Source of the DNA: Cytophagaceae bacterium
GTDB taxonomy: Bacteria > Bacteroidota > Bacteroidia > Cytophagales > Spirosomataceae
Direction of reading: 5' to 3'
NCBI GenBank assembly: GCA_017984215.1
Contig: JAGOAA010000004.1
Location: forward strand, 62,001-126,000
Length of the DNA stretch: 64,000 nucleotides
The notes beneath the pieces were generated by a model. That model was given only the letters and a program-made list of their open reading frames with translations, searched no databases and was not told the DNA's origin. Both the position numbers and the translations under genes were made by a program. Numbering within the stretch: the first letter of the stretch is position 1; each line of letters begins with the position of its first letter. Shown piece after piece: positions 25,974-36,056 of this stretch.

Positions 25974-27317
25974 TTAAATTCCACTCATGTCAAATGTCTC
26001 CATGAAGGCAGTTGTGAACTTACCTGATTGAAAACCAGGGTCATCCATCAACTTAATGTGGAAAGGAATCGTTGTTTTTACTCCTTCGATCACGAATTCT
26101 TGAAGGGCACGTTTCATGCGAAGCAATACTTCTTCACGGCTTTGGCCGCTCACGATTACTTTCGCAATCATGGAATCGTAATTGGGTGGAATCGTATAGC
26201 CTGAATAAACGTGTGAGTCAATTCTGACACCGTGTCCGCCAGGAAGGTGTAAGTTGGTGATTTTACCCGGTGACGGGCGGAATCCGTGTGCTGGATCTTC
26301 CGCATTAATCCGACATTCTAAGGCGTATAATTTAGGGAAGTAATTTTGACCCGAAATGGCGATACCCGCAGCTACTTTAATTTGCTCTTTGATCAAATCG
26401 AAATCGGTTACTTCTTCCGTAATCGGATGCTCTACTTGAATACGAGTGTTCATTTCCATGAAATAGAAATCCCCGTTTTTGTCAACTAAAAATTCAATGG
26501 TACCCGCACCTTCATAGCCGATGGCCGTTGCGCCAGCGATGGCAGCGTCACCCATTTTCTTACGAAGCTCGTCAGTCAATGCAGGTGATGGTGTTTCTTC
26601 ACATAATTTTTGGTGACGGCGTTGGATTGAACAATCACGCTCAGAAAGGTGACATACTTTGCCAAACTTATCGCCTACTACTTGAATTTCGATATGACGA
26701 GGCTCTTCCACGAATTTCTCCATGTACATACCATCGTTACCAAAGGCTGCCGCCGCTTCCATTTTGGCATCATCCCATAATTTGCGGAATTCAGATTCCT
26801 CACGGATGATACGCATTCCACGTCCACCACCACCGGCAGTTGCCTTGATGATTACGGGGTATACGATTGTTTTGGCTAATTCAATGGCTTCTTCAACCGT
26901 GTCAAGTAAACCGTCGGAACCTGGAATGACAGGAACACCTGCTTTCTTCATGGTATCTTTGGCCGTTGCTTTATCCCCCATTTGGTTGATCATCTCCGCA
27001 GATGCACCAATAAATTTGATGCTATGTTCTGAACAGATGCGAGAGAACTCGGCATTTTCAGATAAGAATCCGTAACCCGGGTGGATTGCGTCCGCCCCTG
27101 TTACTTCTGCTGCTGAAATTAAGGCAGGAATGCTCAAGTACGAATCACGGCTTGGCGGAGGTCCGATACAAACAGCCTCATCCGCAAAGCGAACGTGTAA
27201 ACTTTCCCGGTCAGCTGTCGAATAAACAGCGACGGTTTTTATTCCCATTTCCTTGCAAGTACGGATGATGCGCAAGGCGATCTCTCCACGATTTGCAATT
27301 AGTATTTTTTTAAACAT
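25974..27317 (-). CDS. accC: Acetyl-CoA carboxylase, biotin carboxylase subunit
   Basis: From the ATG at 27317 the protein has 447 residues and the canonical N-terminus [19 protein letters not shown]. It contains [13 protein letters not shown], the ATP-grasp loop [34 protein letters not shown], and [17 protein letters not shown] with the catalytic residues. It carboxylates biotin on AccB to start fatty-acid synthesis. A longer frame opening at 27374 would add 19 unconserved residues and run up to the accB stop, so it is rejected. It follows accB after about 59 bp. Confidence 0.96.
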   Translation of the reverse strand: MFKKILIANRGEIALRIIRTCKEMGIKTVAVYSTADRESLHVRFADEAVCIGPPPSRDSYLSIPALISAAEVTGADAIHPGYGFLSENAEFSRICSEHSIKFIGASAEMINQMGDKATAKDTMKKAGVPVIPGSDGLLDTVEEAIELAKTIVYPVIIKATAGGGGRGMRIIREESEFRKLWDDAKMEAAAAFGNDGMYMEKFVEEPRHIEIQVVGDKFGKVCHLSERDCSIQRRHQKLCEETPSPALTDELRKKMGDAAIAGATAIGYEGAGTIEFLVDKNGDFYFMEMNTRIQVEHPITEEVTDFDLIKEQIKVAAGIAISGQNYFPKLYALECRINAEDPAHGFRPSPGKITNLHLPGGHGVRIDSHVYSGYTIPPNYDSMIAKVIVSGQSREEVLLRMKRALQEFVIEGVKTTIPFHIKLMDDPGFQSGKFTTAFMETFDMSGI

Positions 27318-27376
27318 AGTAATTGATTTGTCTAATCGCATACTCAAACCCAAGGTGGTATGCGCTAGGCTCATAA

Positions 27377-27835
27377 TTAGGCTTTTTCTACTAAGAATAA
27401 CGGTTGGTCAAACTCCACAGGGCTTGCATTATCCACTAAAATTTTAACGATTTTACCCGATACTTCCGAGTCAATTTCGTTGAATAATTTCATCGCTTCA
27501 ATCATGCAAAGTGTTTTGCCTGGTGCGATTTCAGAACCTACTTCTACATAGTTGTCCTTATCTGGACCTGCCGCACGGTAGAATGTACCGATCATTGGAG
27601 ATTTCACCGTATAAAGGTTGTCAGCTACAGGAGCTGCTGCCGGTGCTGCTGCTACGGGAGCCGCCGCTACAGGTGCAGCCGCTACAGGTGCTGGAGCTGC
27701 TGCAACAGTGACTGTCTGCGCTACTGCACTATTTTTTTTCACTGAAACTTTTAAACCTTCTGTTTCAATGCTTACTTCTGCAAGGGGTGATTTTGCGATA
27801 TAATCCAGTAATCGCTGTATTTCTTTCGTATCCAT
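27377..27835 (-). CDS. accB: Acetyl-CoA carboxylase, biotin carboxyl carrier protein
   Basis: The 152-residue protein has the N-terminal helix [16 protein letters not shown], a flexible Ala/Pro linker (about residues 40-72, made of AAAPV-type repeats), and a C-terminal biotinyl domain with the biotin-accepting lysine in [12 protein letters not shown]. The motif [10 protein letters not shown] opens the domain. It carries carboxybiotin between AccC and the carboxyltransferase. It lies 56 bp downstream of efp. Confidence 0.96.
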   Translation of the reverse strand: MDTKEIQRLLDYIAKSPLAEVSIETEGLKVSVKKNSAVAQTVTVAAAPAPVAAAPVAAAPVAAAPAAAPVADNLYTVKSPMIGTFYRAAGPDKDNYVEVGSEIAPGKTLCMIEAMKLFNEIDSEVSGKIVKILVDNASPVEFDQPLFLVEKA

Positions 27836-27891
27836 TTCGGTTATATAATAAAGGTTGACCGTTTACTAAGTTTTGACAAATGTAGTGGAAA

Positions 27892-28455
27892 TTACTTAAC
27901 GCGTTCCGCGTATGAGTAAGTTCTTGTATCTACTTTGATTAATTCATCTTGTTCAATGAAAATAGGCACCGTGATAGTCGCTCCTGTTTCCACCGTTGCT
28001 GGTTTTTTAGGTGAGTTCGCCGTATCGCCACGAACACCTGGTTCCGTGTAAGTAACTTTCAATTCCACAAATGGAGGCAATTCGCAAGATAATGCCGAAT
28101 CATTTTCCGTATTGATCAAAATTTCTACTTCCTGACCTTCTTTCATCAAATCAGCCATCACACATAGGTTCTCGCCTAATAGGATTTGCTCAAATGATTC
28201 GTTGTCCATGAAGTTGAAGCCAAATTCATCCTTGTAAATGAATTGGAATTTTCTGCGCTCAACACGAACGGGGTAGATTGCTACACCTGAGTTGAAGGTG
28301 TTATCAATTACCTTTCCAGAAGTTAATGAACGTAATTTAGTCCGAACAAATGCTGGACCTTTTCCTGGTTTTACGTGAAGGAATTCAATGATCGAATATA
28401 AATCATCATTGTATTTAATCACCATGCCATTTTTAATATCTGCTGTAGTTGCCAT
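27892..28455 (-). CDS. efp: Translation elongation factor P
   Basis: The 187-residue protein has the three-domain EF-P pattern: N-terminal KOW-like domain with IEFLHVKPGKGPAFVRTKL, whose conserved loop lysine/arginine position sits in KPGKGP, then YIYKDEFGFNFMD-type (here FIYKDEFGFNFMD) and the C-terminal VRGDTANSPKKPATVETGATITVPIFI. It relieves ribosome stalling at polyproline stretches. It follows fabH after 13 bp. Confidence 0.96.
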   Translation of the reverse strand: MATTADIKNGMVIKYNDDLYSIIEFLHVKPGKGPAFVRTKLRSLTSGKVIDNTFNSGVAIYPVRVERRKFQFIYKDEFGFNFMDNESFEQILLGENLCVMADLMKEGQEVEILINTENDSALSCELPPFVELKVTYTEPGVRGDTANSPKKPATVETGATITVPIFIEQDELIKVDTRTYSYAERVK

Positions 28456-28468
28456 TGTGTTTTGTTAA

Positions 28469-29470
28469 TTATTTAGGATCGTAAGCCCACGTTAAATAAG
28501 CGGATCCCCAAGTAAAGCCGCCACCGAAGGCAGCTAGTATTAATTTATCTCCTTTTTTCAATTGATTCTCATAATCCCATAAACATAAAGGGATTGTTGC
28601 GGCGGTTGTGTTGCCATATTTTTGGATGTTCAACATCACCTTTTCTTCACTCACACCCATCCGACTAGCCGTAGCATCAATGATACGCTTGTTGGCTTGG
28701 TGCGGAACAAGGAAGCGGATATCATCACCTACTAAGTGATTGCGTTCCATGATTTCGGCTGATACATTCGCCATCCGGGTCACCGCAAATTTGTAAACGG
28801 CTTGTCCTTCTTGACGGATGTAATGTAATTTTTGCTCAACCGTGTCATGCGTAGGAGGGTAGGCGCTACCGCCCCCTTTTTGCATTAAACTTTCACAACC
28901 TTCTCCATCTGATTTCAAGATGAAGTCTTGAACGCCTAAGCCTTCTGTATTCGGTTCTAACATCACCGCTGCCGCACCGTCTCCAAAAAGGATACAGGTT
29001 GTACGGTCGGTATAATCTACGATGGCTGACATTTTATCGGCGCCAACGATAATTACTTTTTTGTAACGACCTGCTTCGATGAATGCTGTACCCACTGCTA
29101 GGGCATTTAAGAATCCAGAACATGCTGCTGCCAAATCAAATGAGGCCGTCTCACGAATGCCTACTGCCTTGCAAATCATGTTCGATGCGGAAGGAAATAA
29201 GTAATCGGGTGTAACTGTTGCACAAATTAATAGATCAACTTGGTCAGGTGTTGTGTTTGTCTTGCGTAATAAATCTTCAACGGCTTTGGCTCCCATCACG
29301 GAAGTTCCTTGGCCTTCGCCTTTTAGAATACGACGTTCTTTGATTCCTGTACGACTGGTAATCCACTCGTCATTGGTATCAACGAGTTTCTCTAATTCTT
29401 CATTCGTAAGCACATAATCCGGGACATATCCTGCCACGCCGGTTATGGCTGCGCTTGTTTTATTTGACAT
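28469..29470 (-). CDS. fabH: 3-oxoacyl-ACP synthase III
   Basis: The 333-residue KASIII enzyme shows ITGVAGYVPDYVLTNEELEKLVDTNDEWI at the start. The catalytic Cys lies in DLAAACSGFLNAL, the catalytic His in FLVPHQANKRII and the Asn in YGNTTAATIPL. It condenses acetyl-CoA (or branched primers) with malonyl-ACP to start fatty-acid synthesis. It follows plsX after 9 bp. Confidence 0.97.
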   Translation of the reverse strand: MSNKTSAAITGVAGYVPDYVLTNEELEKLVDTNDEWITSRTGIKERRILKGEGQGTSVMGAKAVEDLLRKTNTTPDQVDLLICATVTPDYLFPSASNMICKAVGIRETASFDLAAACSGFLNALAVGTAFIEAGRYKKVIIVGADKMSAIVDYTDRTTCILFGDGAAAVMLEPNTEGLGVQDFILKSDGEGCESLMQKGGGSAYPPTHDTVEQKLHYIRQEGQAVYKFAVTRMANVSAEIMERNHLVGDDIRFLVPHQANKRIIDATASRMGVSEEKVMLNIQKYGNTTAATIPLCLWDYENQLKKGDKLILAAFGGGFTWGSAYLTWAYDPK

Positions 29471-29479
29471 GTTGTGTTC

Positions 29480-30424
29480 TTAGTTGTTTTCGAAGGCAGC
29501 CTTAATTTTTTTGGCCACTTCCGATTTTACTATGTTTTGGCATAATTTAATCATGTTCATAATAGCAGTTGGGCTTGATGCTCCGTGTGCAATGATGACA
29601 TTTCCATTGATACCAATGATTGGGCTTCCGCCGTAATTTTCGTAATTGGTCCGGTCCACAAATTCGTTGACCATTCCTTGTTCCTTCATAATGTTGTAAA
29701 TGGATTCGCCCATTTTAAGCACGATATTTCCGGTAAAACCATCCGTCACAATGACATCCGCTTTTCCACGGAAAACGTCTTTTCCTTCGAGGTTCCCAAC
29801 AAAATTTATTTTATCGTTTGCTTTGAGTAAAGCATGCGTAGCGAGAGCCAAAATAGACCCTTTTTGTTCTTCTTCTCCAATGTTCAATAAGCCAACGCGT
29901 GGCGATGCAATTCCGCGTGTCGCTGAAGCATAAACAGAACCCAAAACAGCCCATTGCTCAAGCATTTCAGGTTTGCAGTCGGCATTCGCGCCAATATCCA
30001 ACATGACCGAATGAGTACCATCCGTTTGTGGGATAAAGCCTGCAATGGCAGGACGCTGAACGCCTTCGATTGTTTTGACTGAGAATAAGGAGCCGACCAT
30101 CATGGCGCCTGTATTTCCGGCTGATGCGAAAATGTCGGCTTTGCCTTCCTTTAAAAGCGCAAACCCAACTCCGATGCTGGAATTGGGTTTTTGCGATAAT
30201 GCTCGGGTGGGATGTTCTCCCATTTCGATTACTTGATCCGCGTTAATAACACGAATTTGACTGCCCGTGTAACCACGATCAGCAAGTAGTGTATTGATTG
30301 TATCGGCTGGGCCAACGGCAAGAATTGTTTCTTCCGGGGCTAAGTTTGAAATCGCTAAAAGAATCCCATCAACTACTGCTTCTGGGGCATAATCCCCGCC
30401 CATCACGTCGATTGCTATGTTCAT
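29480..30424 (-). CDS. plsX: Phosphate acyltransferase PlsX
   Basis: The 314-residue protein begins MNIAIDVMGGDYAPEAVVDG, the PlsX signature. It continues with FASAGNTGAMM, LDIGANADCKPEML and VVTDGFTGNIVLKMGE-type (VTDGFTGNIVLK). It converts acyl-ACP to acyl-phosphate for phospholipid synthesis, supplying PlsY, which is encoded at 41.2 kb. It lies 127 bp downstream of rpmF; the gap is AT-rich and may hold a second promoter, but no convincing element pair is seen. Confidence 0.96.
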   Translation of the reverse strand: MNIAIDVMGGDYAPEAVVDGILLAISNLAPEETILAVGPADTINTLLADRGYTGSQIRVINADQVIEMGEHPTRALSQKPNSSIGVGFALLKEGKADIFASAGNTGAMMVGSLFSVKTIEGVQRPAIAGFIPQTDGTHSVMLDIGANADCKPEMLEQWAVLGSVYASATRGIASPRVGLLNIGEEEQKGSILALATHALLKANDKINFVGNLEGKDVFRGKADVIVTDGFTGNIVLKMGESIYNIMKEQGMVNEFVDRTNYENYGGSPIIGINGNVIIAHGASSPTAIMNMIKLCQNIVKSEVAKKIKAAFENN

Positions 30425-30551
30425 TCAATAGGTGTTTAAATACTAAAACTAAGGACAAAAATAGTATTAATTTTAGTCAAAAAATAGTATTTTAACGGGA
30501 TTTTTTTCGGCAGACTTCAAAAATATTATTTTTTTGGCGAGCCAGGTAAAA

Positions 30552-30743
30552 TTAACGTGCAGAATATCCTTCTACAATCATTTTACCTTTGTAGTATAAG
30601 TTACCCTCATGCACGTGTGCACGGTGATAAAGGTGAGTTTCGCCTGTTTGTGGATCTACACCTAAATGCTTAGGAGTTCCGAAATCATGCGCTCTTCTTG
30701 TATCACGACGAGTAGTAGAGATTTTTCTTTTAGGATGTGCCAT
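30552..30743 (-). CDS. rpmF: 50S ribosomal protein L32
   Basis: The 63-residue protein begins [21 protein letters not shown], the L32 signature, and ends with [28 protein letters not shown] sequence that replaces the zinc cysteines, as usual in this phylum. It lies 18 bp after the DUF177 gene, the common yceD-rpmF pair. Confidence 0.95.
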   Translation of the reverse strand: MAHPKRKISTTRRDTRRAHDFGTPKHLGVDPQTGETHLYHRAHVHEGNLYYKGKMIVEGYSAR

Positions 30744-30761
30744 CGTATTAGTTAATTAATT

Positions 30762-31304
30762 TTATTTTAAATCTTTTAGTTTTTGAAGTGCTGCCCAGCG
30801 AGGATCTATTGCCTCCTCTGTTGTTGATGCAGGTTTTTCGTCTGCCCGATCTGTCGTGTAGATAAAAACATCTTCCGATGCTATATCTTCTTCCGCTAAA
30901 AAGCGAGGATGCAACTTTTTCATCGGCACTTCTAATGCAATGAAATCGAATATATCCTGCGACAAATCAAGTTTTGGTTCCTTTCTGTCCAATAAAAACA
31001 GATTATCCCCTAAATCTTCTGAATGATCCGAATACTTAAATATAAGCTTCTCGTTTACCTCAAGTGGGTAATCAAAAACCTCCAAAGAACGGTCACAAAT
31101 CAATTCAATCGAGCCCGTAATCTTCAGTTGTACCTGTATCATTAATGCCGACTTCGTTAAGTCTGCACTTGCTTCAAATTTGCCTTTTTCAACCCAATCC
31201 TGCTCAAAAGCAGCAAAAAACGAATCGTCGCCGCTAAACGTGTAGTGATACGATTTGTCCTCTAAGGCTATAATAGGTATCTGAAATGCTTCTAATACTT
31301 TCAT
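30762..31304 (-). CDS. DUF177 / YceD family protein
   Basis: From ATG 31304 the protein has 180 residues. It carries the YceD pattern LICDRSLEVFDYPL, here with one Cys of the usual CxxC, followed by EDLGDNLFLLDRKEPKLDLSQDIFDFIALEVPMKKLHP, then DPRWAALQKLKDLK at the C-terminus. YceD proteins are linked to 23S rRNA maturation and ribosome assembly and pair with rpmF. An ATG at 31382 opens 26 unconserved residues, but the promoter -7 element lies between the two, so 31304 is chosen. Confidence 0.88.
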   Translation of the reverse strand: MKVLEAFQIPIIALEDKSYHYTFSGDDSFFAAFEQDWVEKGKFEASADLTKSALMIQVQLKITGSIELICDRSLEVFDYPLEVNEKLIFKYSDHSEDLGDNLFLLDRKEPKLDLSQDIFDFIALEVPMKKLHPRFLAEEDIASEDVFIYTTDRADEKPASTTEEAIDPRWAALQKLKDLK

Positions 31305-31330
31305 GTTGACCTTGATTGAAAAAAGGAATG

Positions 31331-31361
31331 CAAAATTAGGTAATTTTTTGGAAACAACAAG
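31331..31361 (-). promoter_or_regulatory. Promoter of the DUF177-rpmF-plsX-fabH-efp-accBC operon
   Basis: On the minus strand CTTG (31361-31358) is followed after 19 bp by TAATTTTG (31338-31331), a full match to TAnnTTTG. The ATG at 31304 lies 27 bp downstream. Confidence 0.65.
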
Positions 31362-31405
31362 TGATGCGTTTACCTTTTTCATAAAATCTTCCGACCTTTG
31401 AAATT

Positions 31406-32020
31406 ATGAAACGTTTGAATGGGGCATGGATTGCCTATTGTGTTGTATTTCTCTTGTTTGAAATCATAGTCGCGCGTTACATCGCGGCATTTGATCGCTT
31501 TGACCAAATGCGCATCGTCAATAATTGGCATGCCTATCATTTAGACTACCTCTTTCGTGTGCTCACATTTGCTGGGGAATTGCTAATACCTGTGCTTGTT
31601 ATCCTATTATTCTTTTATAAGAGACGCGCTTGGGTTAAACCATTTTTGTTTTCCTATGCGCTTTCAACACTCATCGTTCAAGGTTTAAAACATTTTGTTT
31701 TTGCCTCAGCCTTAAGACCCTATGCCTATTTCAAGGCGGTAGATATTCCCTGGTATTTAGTGCCAGGTGTCGAAATACATGAACAAAATAGCTTTCCCTC
31801 TGGCCATACCGCCGCCGCTTGGTTCTGTTTTATGTGGATTGCTTTGTATGTTAATAAACGATGGGCCGGCGTATTGATGGCTCTTTTGGCCTGTGGTGTC
31901 GGTATTTCGCGTGTGTATTTATTTCAACATTTTCCGGTGGATGTAGCTTTTGGAGCTTTCATTGGAATCACTTGTTCTTCGGTTTTCTATTATAGCTATC
32001 ATGAAAATATTGCAGCGTAG
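31406..32020 (+). CDS. PAP2-family membrane phosphatase
   Basis: The 204-residue protein has about five hydrophobic helices and the three lipid-phosphate-phosphatase motifs: KHFVFASALRP, SFPSGHTAAAW, and SRVYLFQHFPVD with the catalytic His. The active site faces the periplasm. Substrates in the family include undecaprenyl pyrophosphate, phosphatidate and lipid A phosphate. Its last 20 bp overlap the GT83-like gene, which suggests coupled synthesis and a joint role in envelope lipid remodelling. Confidence 0.9.
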   Translation: MKRLNGAWIAYCVVFLLFEIIVARYIAAFDRFDQMRIVNNWHAYHLDYLFRVLTFAGELLIPVLVILLFFYKRRAWVKPFLFSYALSTLIVQGLKHFVFASALRPYAYFKAVDIPWYLVPGVEIHEQNSFPSGHTAAAWFCFMWIALYVNKRWAGVLMALLACGVGISRVYLFQHFPVDVAFGAFIGITCSSVFYYSYHENIAA

Positions 32021-33644
32021 ACCTTATTTGTTTTGGGTGCTAGTGGGATGTTTGGTTTATATGCCCTTTTTAGGATCTTCTCAATTGTTTGATTGGGATG
32101 AAATTAATTTCGCAGAATCGGCACGGGAAATGCTGGTCACTGGCGATTATTTGACGGTTCAAATCAATTTTCAGCCGTTTTGGGAGAAGCCTCCCATTTT
32201 CATGTGGTTACAGGTGTTGAGCTTTCAGGTTTTTGGAACGTTTACTGAAAACGCATGGACATCCATGGAGTTTGCGGCACGTTTTCCGAATGCCCTCGTG
32301 GGGATTGCTACTCTTCTGATTTTGTTTCGTATTGGTAAAAAACATGTTTCAGCGACATTCGGTCATTTATGGGCTTTCTCCTATTTAGCTGCGATGACAC
32401 CGCATGTTTATGCGAGTTCGGGGATTATTGATCCGCTTTTCAACCTCTTTATTTTCCTTGGAATTTATAGCTATTCGCAATTTTATGCGCAGCCTAACTC
32501 GCTTCGATGGGCGATATACGCGGGTCTAAGTATTGGACTGGGTATGTTGACCAAAGGGCCTGTTGCTTTGCTGCTGTGGGGTGCTACGCTATTAGTCCTG
32601 GGGATTTGGCAACAAGTTTGGAAATCAAAACCTATGTCTCGGCTTTTGCTTGGCGCATGCCTGTCGGGAATTCTTGCCGTTTTGCTTTTTGCCTCGTGGT
32701 ATGCGATGATCATCATGAAATTCGGATGGGGTATATGGGATGATTTTGTTGCCTATCAAATTCGCTTGATGACTACAGGGGATGCAGGGCATGGCCAACC
32801 GGTTTATTACCACGTATTGGTATTGTTGTTGGGTTGTTTGCCTATTTCGATTTGGGCAGGAGCGCGATTGCTTCGAAGAAAATCGTCGGATGAAACGATT
32901 GACTTGACGCGTTGGATGCAGGTGTTGTTTTGGGTTGTGCTGGTGATTTTCAGTTTAGTGAAGACGAAAATTATTCATTATTCGTCCATGTGCTGGATCC
33001 CATTAACCTATTTTTCTGCGCAAGTGTTAACGGAATTCCAATCGGGCCAATGGACTTGGAAACGGTCCTATTCGATCGCTTTAGGGATTGTTGGGCTGCT
33101 ATTTGGTGCCGTGTTAACCTTGGTTCCACTGATTGGAATGTATGCCGCTGAGGCTTCCGTGTATATCAAAGATGCTTTTGTTCAGGGAAATTTACAGGCA
33201 CCCGTTTATTGGGCAGGATGGGAATGGCTGATTGGCTTGACTTTCATGGTGCTGGTTCTTGGGACCGTTGTTCGAAGCACCCTGGGTTTCCAACGAATTA
33301 TTCGATTGATGTTGGGAAGTGTTCTAGTTATGATGTGTTTTATGGCGGTTGTTCTGCCGAAAATTGCGGGTTATACGCAAGCGACTCCGATCGATTTTTA
33401 TGTTTCGCATGTAGGCCAAGAGGTTTACATTGAAACGGTTGGGTTTAAATCGTTTGCGCACCTATTGTATTTTCAGAAACAAGGGCCAAGTCTGGATGGA
33501 GAATCCTTAATGAAAAAATCCTCGACAGACCGTCCATCGTATTTTGTGATGAAGTCGGATGCCGAGGATCGTTTTAAGTATCACCCTCATTTGCAATTAA
33601 TCAAAGAGGAGAATGGTTTTCTATTTTACAAGCATGTAAACTAG
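32001..33644 (+). CDS. ArnT-like GT83 family glycosyltransferase, polytopic membrane protein
   Basis: From ATG 32001 the protein has 547 residues. After a first helix comes the periplasmic-loop motif [16 protein letters not shown], the acidic catalytic signature of the GT83/PMT superfamily, then [12 protein letters not shown] and about ten more hydrophobic segments. The C-terminal 90 residues are soluble. Family members move a sugar from undecaprenyl phosphate to lipid A or other acceptors at the outer face of the inner membrane. An earlier in-frame ATG at 31950 lies deep in the PAP2 gene and is rejected. It converges with ndk, overlapping by 4 bp. Confidence 0.87.
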   Translation: MKILQRRPYLFWVLVGCLVYMPFLGSSQLFDWDEINFAESAREMLVTGDYLTVQINFQPFWEKPPIFMWLQVLSFQVFGTFTENAWTSMEFAARFPNALVGIATLLILFRIGKKHVSATFGHLWAFSYLAAMTPHVYASSGIIDPLFNLFIFLGIYSYSQFYAQPNSLRWAIYAGLSIGLGMLTKGPVALLLWGATLLVLGIWQQVWKSKPMSRLLLGACLSGILAVLLFASWYAMIIMKFGWGIWDDFVAYQIRLMTTGDAGHGQPVYYHVLVLLLGCLPISIWAGARLLRRKSSDETIDLTRWMQVLFWVVLVIFSLVKTKIIHYSSMCWIPLTYFSAQVLTEFQSGQWTWKRSYSIALGIVGLLFGAVLTLVPLIGMYAAEASVYIKDAFVQGNLQAPVYWAGWEWLIGLTFMVLVLGTVVRSTLGFQRIIRLMLGSVLVMMCFMAVVLPKIAGYTQATPIDFYVSHVGQEVYIETVGFKSFAHLLYFQKQGPSLDGESLMKKSSTDRPSYFVMKSDAEDRFKYHPHLQLIKEENGFLFYKHVN

Positions 33645-34054
33645 TTGCCGGTCGGGAAAAAGAATGAACCTTCGATAGCTGCATTTTCATCTGAGTCAGA
33701 ACCGTGAATGGCGTTAGAGCTCAAAGAGCGTGCGAAACGCTTGCGAATAGTCCCTTCAGCTGCTTTCGCTGGATCCGTTGCACCAATTAATTCGCGGAAA
33801 TCTGCTACTGCATTCTCCTTTTCCAAAATCATCGGAATGATTGGGTTGGATGACATGTATTCACATAATTCGCCGTAAAATGGGCGTTCTTTATGTACTT
33901 CGTAGAATTTACCAGCCTCTTCAGGCGTCAAGTGCACTTTTTTAATCGCTACAATGCGGTAACCCGCTTCTTCAATTTGTTGGATGATTGGCCCTGTAAA
34001 CCCGTCAATGACTGCATCAGGCTTAATCATGGTAAATGTTCTATTTGTTGGCAT
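33641..34054 (-). CDS. ndk: Nucleoside diphosphate kinase
   Basis: The 137-residue protein has FTMIKPDAV at the N-terminus, [17 protein letters not shown], and the active-site His in [15 protein letters not shown]. It transfers the terminal phosphate of ATP to other nucleoside diphosphates. It is divergent from the DHH gene. Confidence 0.97.
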   Translation of the reverse strand: MPTNRTFTMIKPDAVIDGFTGPIIQQIEEAGYRIVAIKKVHLTPEEAGKFYEVHKERPFYGELCEYMSSNPIIPMILEKENAVADFRELIGATDPAKAAEGTIRKRFARSLSSNAIHGSDSDENAAIEGSFFFPTGN

Positions 34055-34079
34055 TACGTTTTTTTTACAAATTTATCTC

Positions 34080-34087
34080 TAACTTTG
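34080..34087 (+). promoter_or_regulatory. -7 promoter element of the DHH phosphoesterase gene
   Basis: TAACTTTG matches TAnnTTTG; a T-run about 20 bp upstream may act as a weak -33. It lies downstream of an in-frame ATG (34036), which argues that translation begins at the later ATG, 34123. Confidence 0.55.
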
Positions 34088-34122
34088 CGAACGCCCAAAT
34101 TTGTCGGGCGATACGTATTTTT

Positions 34123-35151
34123 ATGTCTTCGATTTCTGCGCTACGCGCTCTATTAATTCCTGGTCAATCTGTTGTCATTACGACGCACTTCAATCCTGAT
34201 TCTGATGCCATTGGTTCAAGTTTAGCTTGGCAGAAGTATTTGATTAAGAAGGGTTTGCAGGTTGATGTGGTTGTGCCATCAGGTCTGTCAAAGAACTTGA
34301 CTTGGATGCCAGGAGCTGACGCGGTCTTGGACTTTGAAAATATTTTACACAAGACTACCATTGAAAACAAAATTCAGTCGGCAGATTGGCTGTTTTGTTT
34401 GGATTTCTCTGGCATGCAGCGTTTGCATGGGCTTGCGAATTGGGTGAAGTCGGCCCGTTGTCAAAAAGTCGTTATCGATCATCATTTAGATCCGGAGGAT
34501 TTTGCCGACTATTATTACCATCGTACGATTGCTGCCTCCACCTGTGAGTTAATCGTTGATTTGATCACGGAATGGGGTGATGCGGATTTGATCGATGAAG
34601 AGATGGGATCTTGCTTGTATTCGGGGATTATGACGGATACGGGTTCTTTTCGCCATCCGAATACGACAGCTCACGTTCATGAGGTTGTGGCAACATTGAT
34701 AAATAAAGGCGTGAATACGAATGCGGTACATCGCAAGGTATTTGATTCGGCGAGTTTACATCGCTTGCGTTTTTTGGGTCATGTATTAGCTAACCGTTTG
34801 GAATATTTACCTGAGTATCATTTGGCCTTGCTGTGGATAACGGAAGAGGATCAAAAACAATTTAATTCACAAGCGGGTGATACGGAGGGGATGGTAAATT
34901 ATGGTTTGCAATTAGAAGGAGCGGTTTGGTCGATCTGTATGATTCAGCGTCCAGATGGCGTTAAGTTGTCATTCCGTTCGATTGAGCCATTTGCTGTGAA
35001 TACATTTGCTTCGACCTATTTTGAGGGTGGGGGACATAAAAATGCATCGGGTGGAAGATTTTCTGCTGGAGGAATCGAACAAGCGAAGGAAAAATTAAAG
35101 GAAGTGTTACCTTTGTATCTTTCTGAAATAAAACGAGTTAAAAATTTATAA
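34123..35151 (+). CDS. DHH/DHHA1 family phosphoesterase (NrnA-like)
   Basis: From ATG 34123 the protein has 342 residues. The DHH domain has FNPDSDAIGSSLAW, DFSGMQRL and the family-naming IDHHLDPEDFADY, followed by MTDTGSFRHPNT. The DHHA1 domain ends with the substrate motif YFEGGGHKNASGGRF. NrnA-type enzymes degrade short oligoribonucleotides and dephosphorylate pAp. It is 15 bp upstream of the first FKBP lipoprotein gene. Confidence 0.92.
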   Translation: MSSISALRALLIPGQSVVITTHFNPDSDAIGSSLAWQKYLIKKGLQVDVVVPSGLSKNLTWMPGADAVLDFENILHKTTIENKIQSADWLFCLDFSGMQRLHGLANWVKSARCQKVVIDHHLDPEDFADYYYHRTIAASTCELIVDLITEWGDADLIDEEMGSCLYSGIMTDTGSFRHPNTTAHVHEVVATLINKGVNTNAVHRKVFDSASLHRLRFLGHVLANRLEYLPEYHLALLWITEEDQKQFNSQAGDTEGMVNYGLQLEGAVWSICMIQRPDGVKLSFRSIEPFAVNTFASTYFEGGGHKNASGGRFSAGGIEQAKEKLKEVLPLYLSEIKRVKNL

Positions 35152-35166
35152 AATAAACTAATAATC

Positions 35167-36030
35167 ATGCGTAAATCGATTGGATTACTAGCTGTAGCTG
35201 CTGCGATGGTAGTGGGATGTGGCAAAGACAAAGTAGAGGTCATTGAAGGAGTGAAAATTCAAATTCACGAGCATGACGATAAAGCACAAAAATTGAAAGA
35301 TGGTGATATCATCACATTTGATTTGGTGATTCGTAATGGTGCAGATTCAGTTTTACAGGATACGCACAAAGAAGGCCAGCCAGGTAAAGGGATGGTTCAG
35401 GCGCCACAAGCGGCTCCAGGAATGTTCAAGGGTACATTTGAGAATGGATTACGTTTGTTGTCAGTAGGTGATTCGGCGACTATTTTGGTGCCAATCGATA
35501 GTTTGATTAAAACGGTTCAGGCTCCATTGCCTCCATTCTTGAAACCAGGAACAGATTTGAAATATTCGGTTCGTATTTTGAAAGTTCAATCGAAAGGTGA
35601 ATTTGAGAAAGAGATGGAAGCACAAGCGGCTGTTGCAAAGCAGAAAGCTGCTAAGTTAATTGCACAGGAGCCAGCATTGATTGCTGCTTATATTGCTAAA
35701 ACAGGAAAAACTTTCCAAAAAACAGCATCAGGCTTGAATTATTCGATTGAAAAAGCGGGTTCAGGTCCGTCTCCTAAAATGGGTGAGACTTGGGTGGTAA
35801 ATTACCGTGGTACATTCATGAATGGAAAAGAATTTGATAAAGGAAGTGCTGCTGAGATGCCATTGGGTCAAATGATTCCAGGTTTTAATGAGGCCTTAAC
35901 TTTAATGAAAGCTGGCGGAAAAGCAACATTTGTTATTCCTTCACCGATCGCTTACGGAGATCAACCTCGTGGTCCGATTCCAGCGAATTCGGTGCTTGTA
36001 TTTGAATTGGAAGTTCTTTCGAAGAAATAA
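35167..36030 (+). CDS. FKBP-type peptidyl-prolyl isomerase lipoprotein 1
   Basis: The 287-residue protein has a lipoprotein signal with lipobox VVGC (Cys near residue 18). Two FKBP-like regions follow: a degenerate one at about 38-145 and a canonical C-terminal one at about 190-287. The second has VVNYRGTFMNGKEFDKG, MIPGFNEALTLMKAGGKATFVIP, AYGDQ and ANSVLVFELEVL, so most ligand-pocket residues are kept. A charged Ala/Lys helix separates the two. It is expected to help protein folding at the outer or inner membrane. Confidence 0.9.
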   Translation: MRKSIGLLAVAAAMVVGCGKDKVEVIEGVKIQIHEHDDKAQKLKDGDIITFDLVIRNGADSVLQDTHKEGQPGKGMVQAPQAAPGMFKGTFENGLRLLSVGDSATILVPIDSLIKTVQAPLPPFLKPGTDLKYSVRILKVQSKGEFEKEMEAQAAVAKQKAAKLIAQEPALIAAYIAKTGKTFQKTASGLNYSIEKAGSGPSPKMGETWVVNYRGTFMNGKEFDKGSAAEMPLGQMIPGFNEALTLMKAGGKATFVIPSPIAYGDQPRGPIPANSVLVFELEVLSKK

Positions 36031-36056
36031 TTTTCTGCTATTTTATTATCATTAAT

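Noticed and set aside
27318..27374. N-terminal extension of AccC
   Set aside because: The conserved start [14 protein letters not shown] begins at 27317, and the extra 19 residues are unconserved.
34036..34122. N-terminal extension of the DHH protein
   Set aside because: The -7 promoter element lies inside this segment and the family N-terminus starts at 34123.
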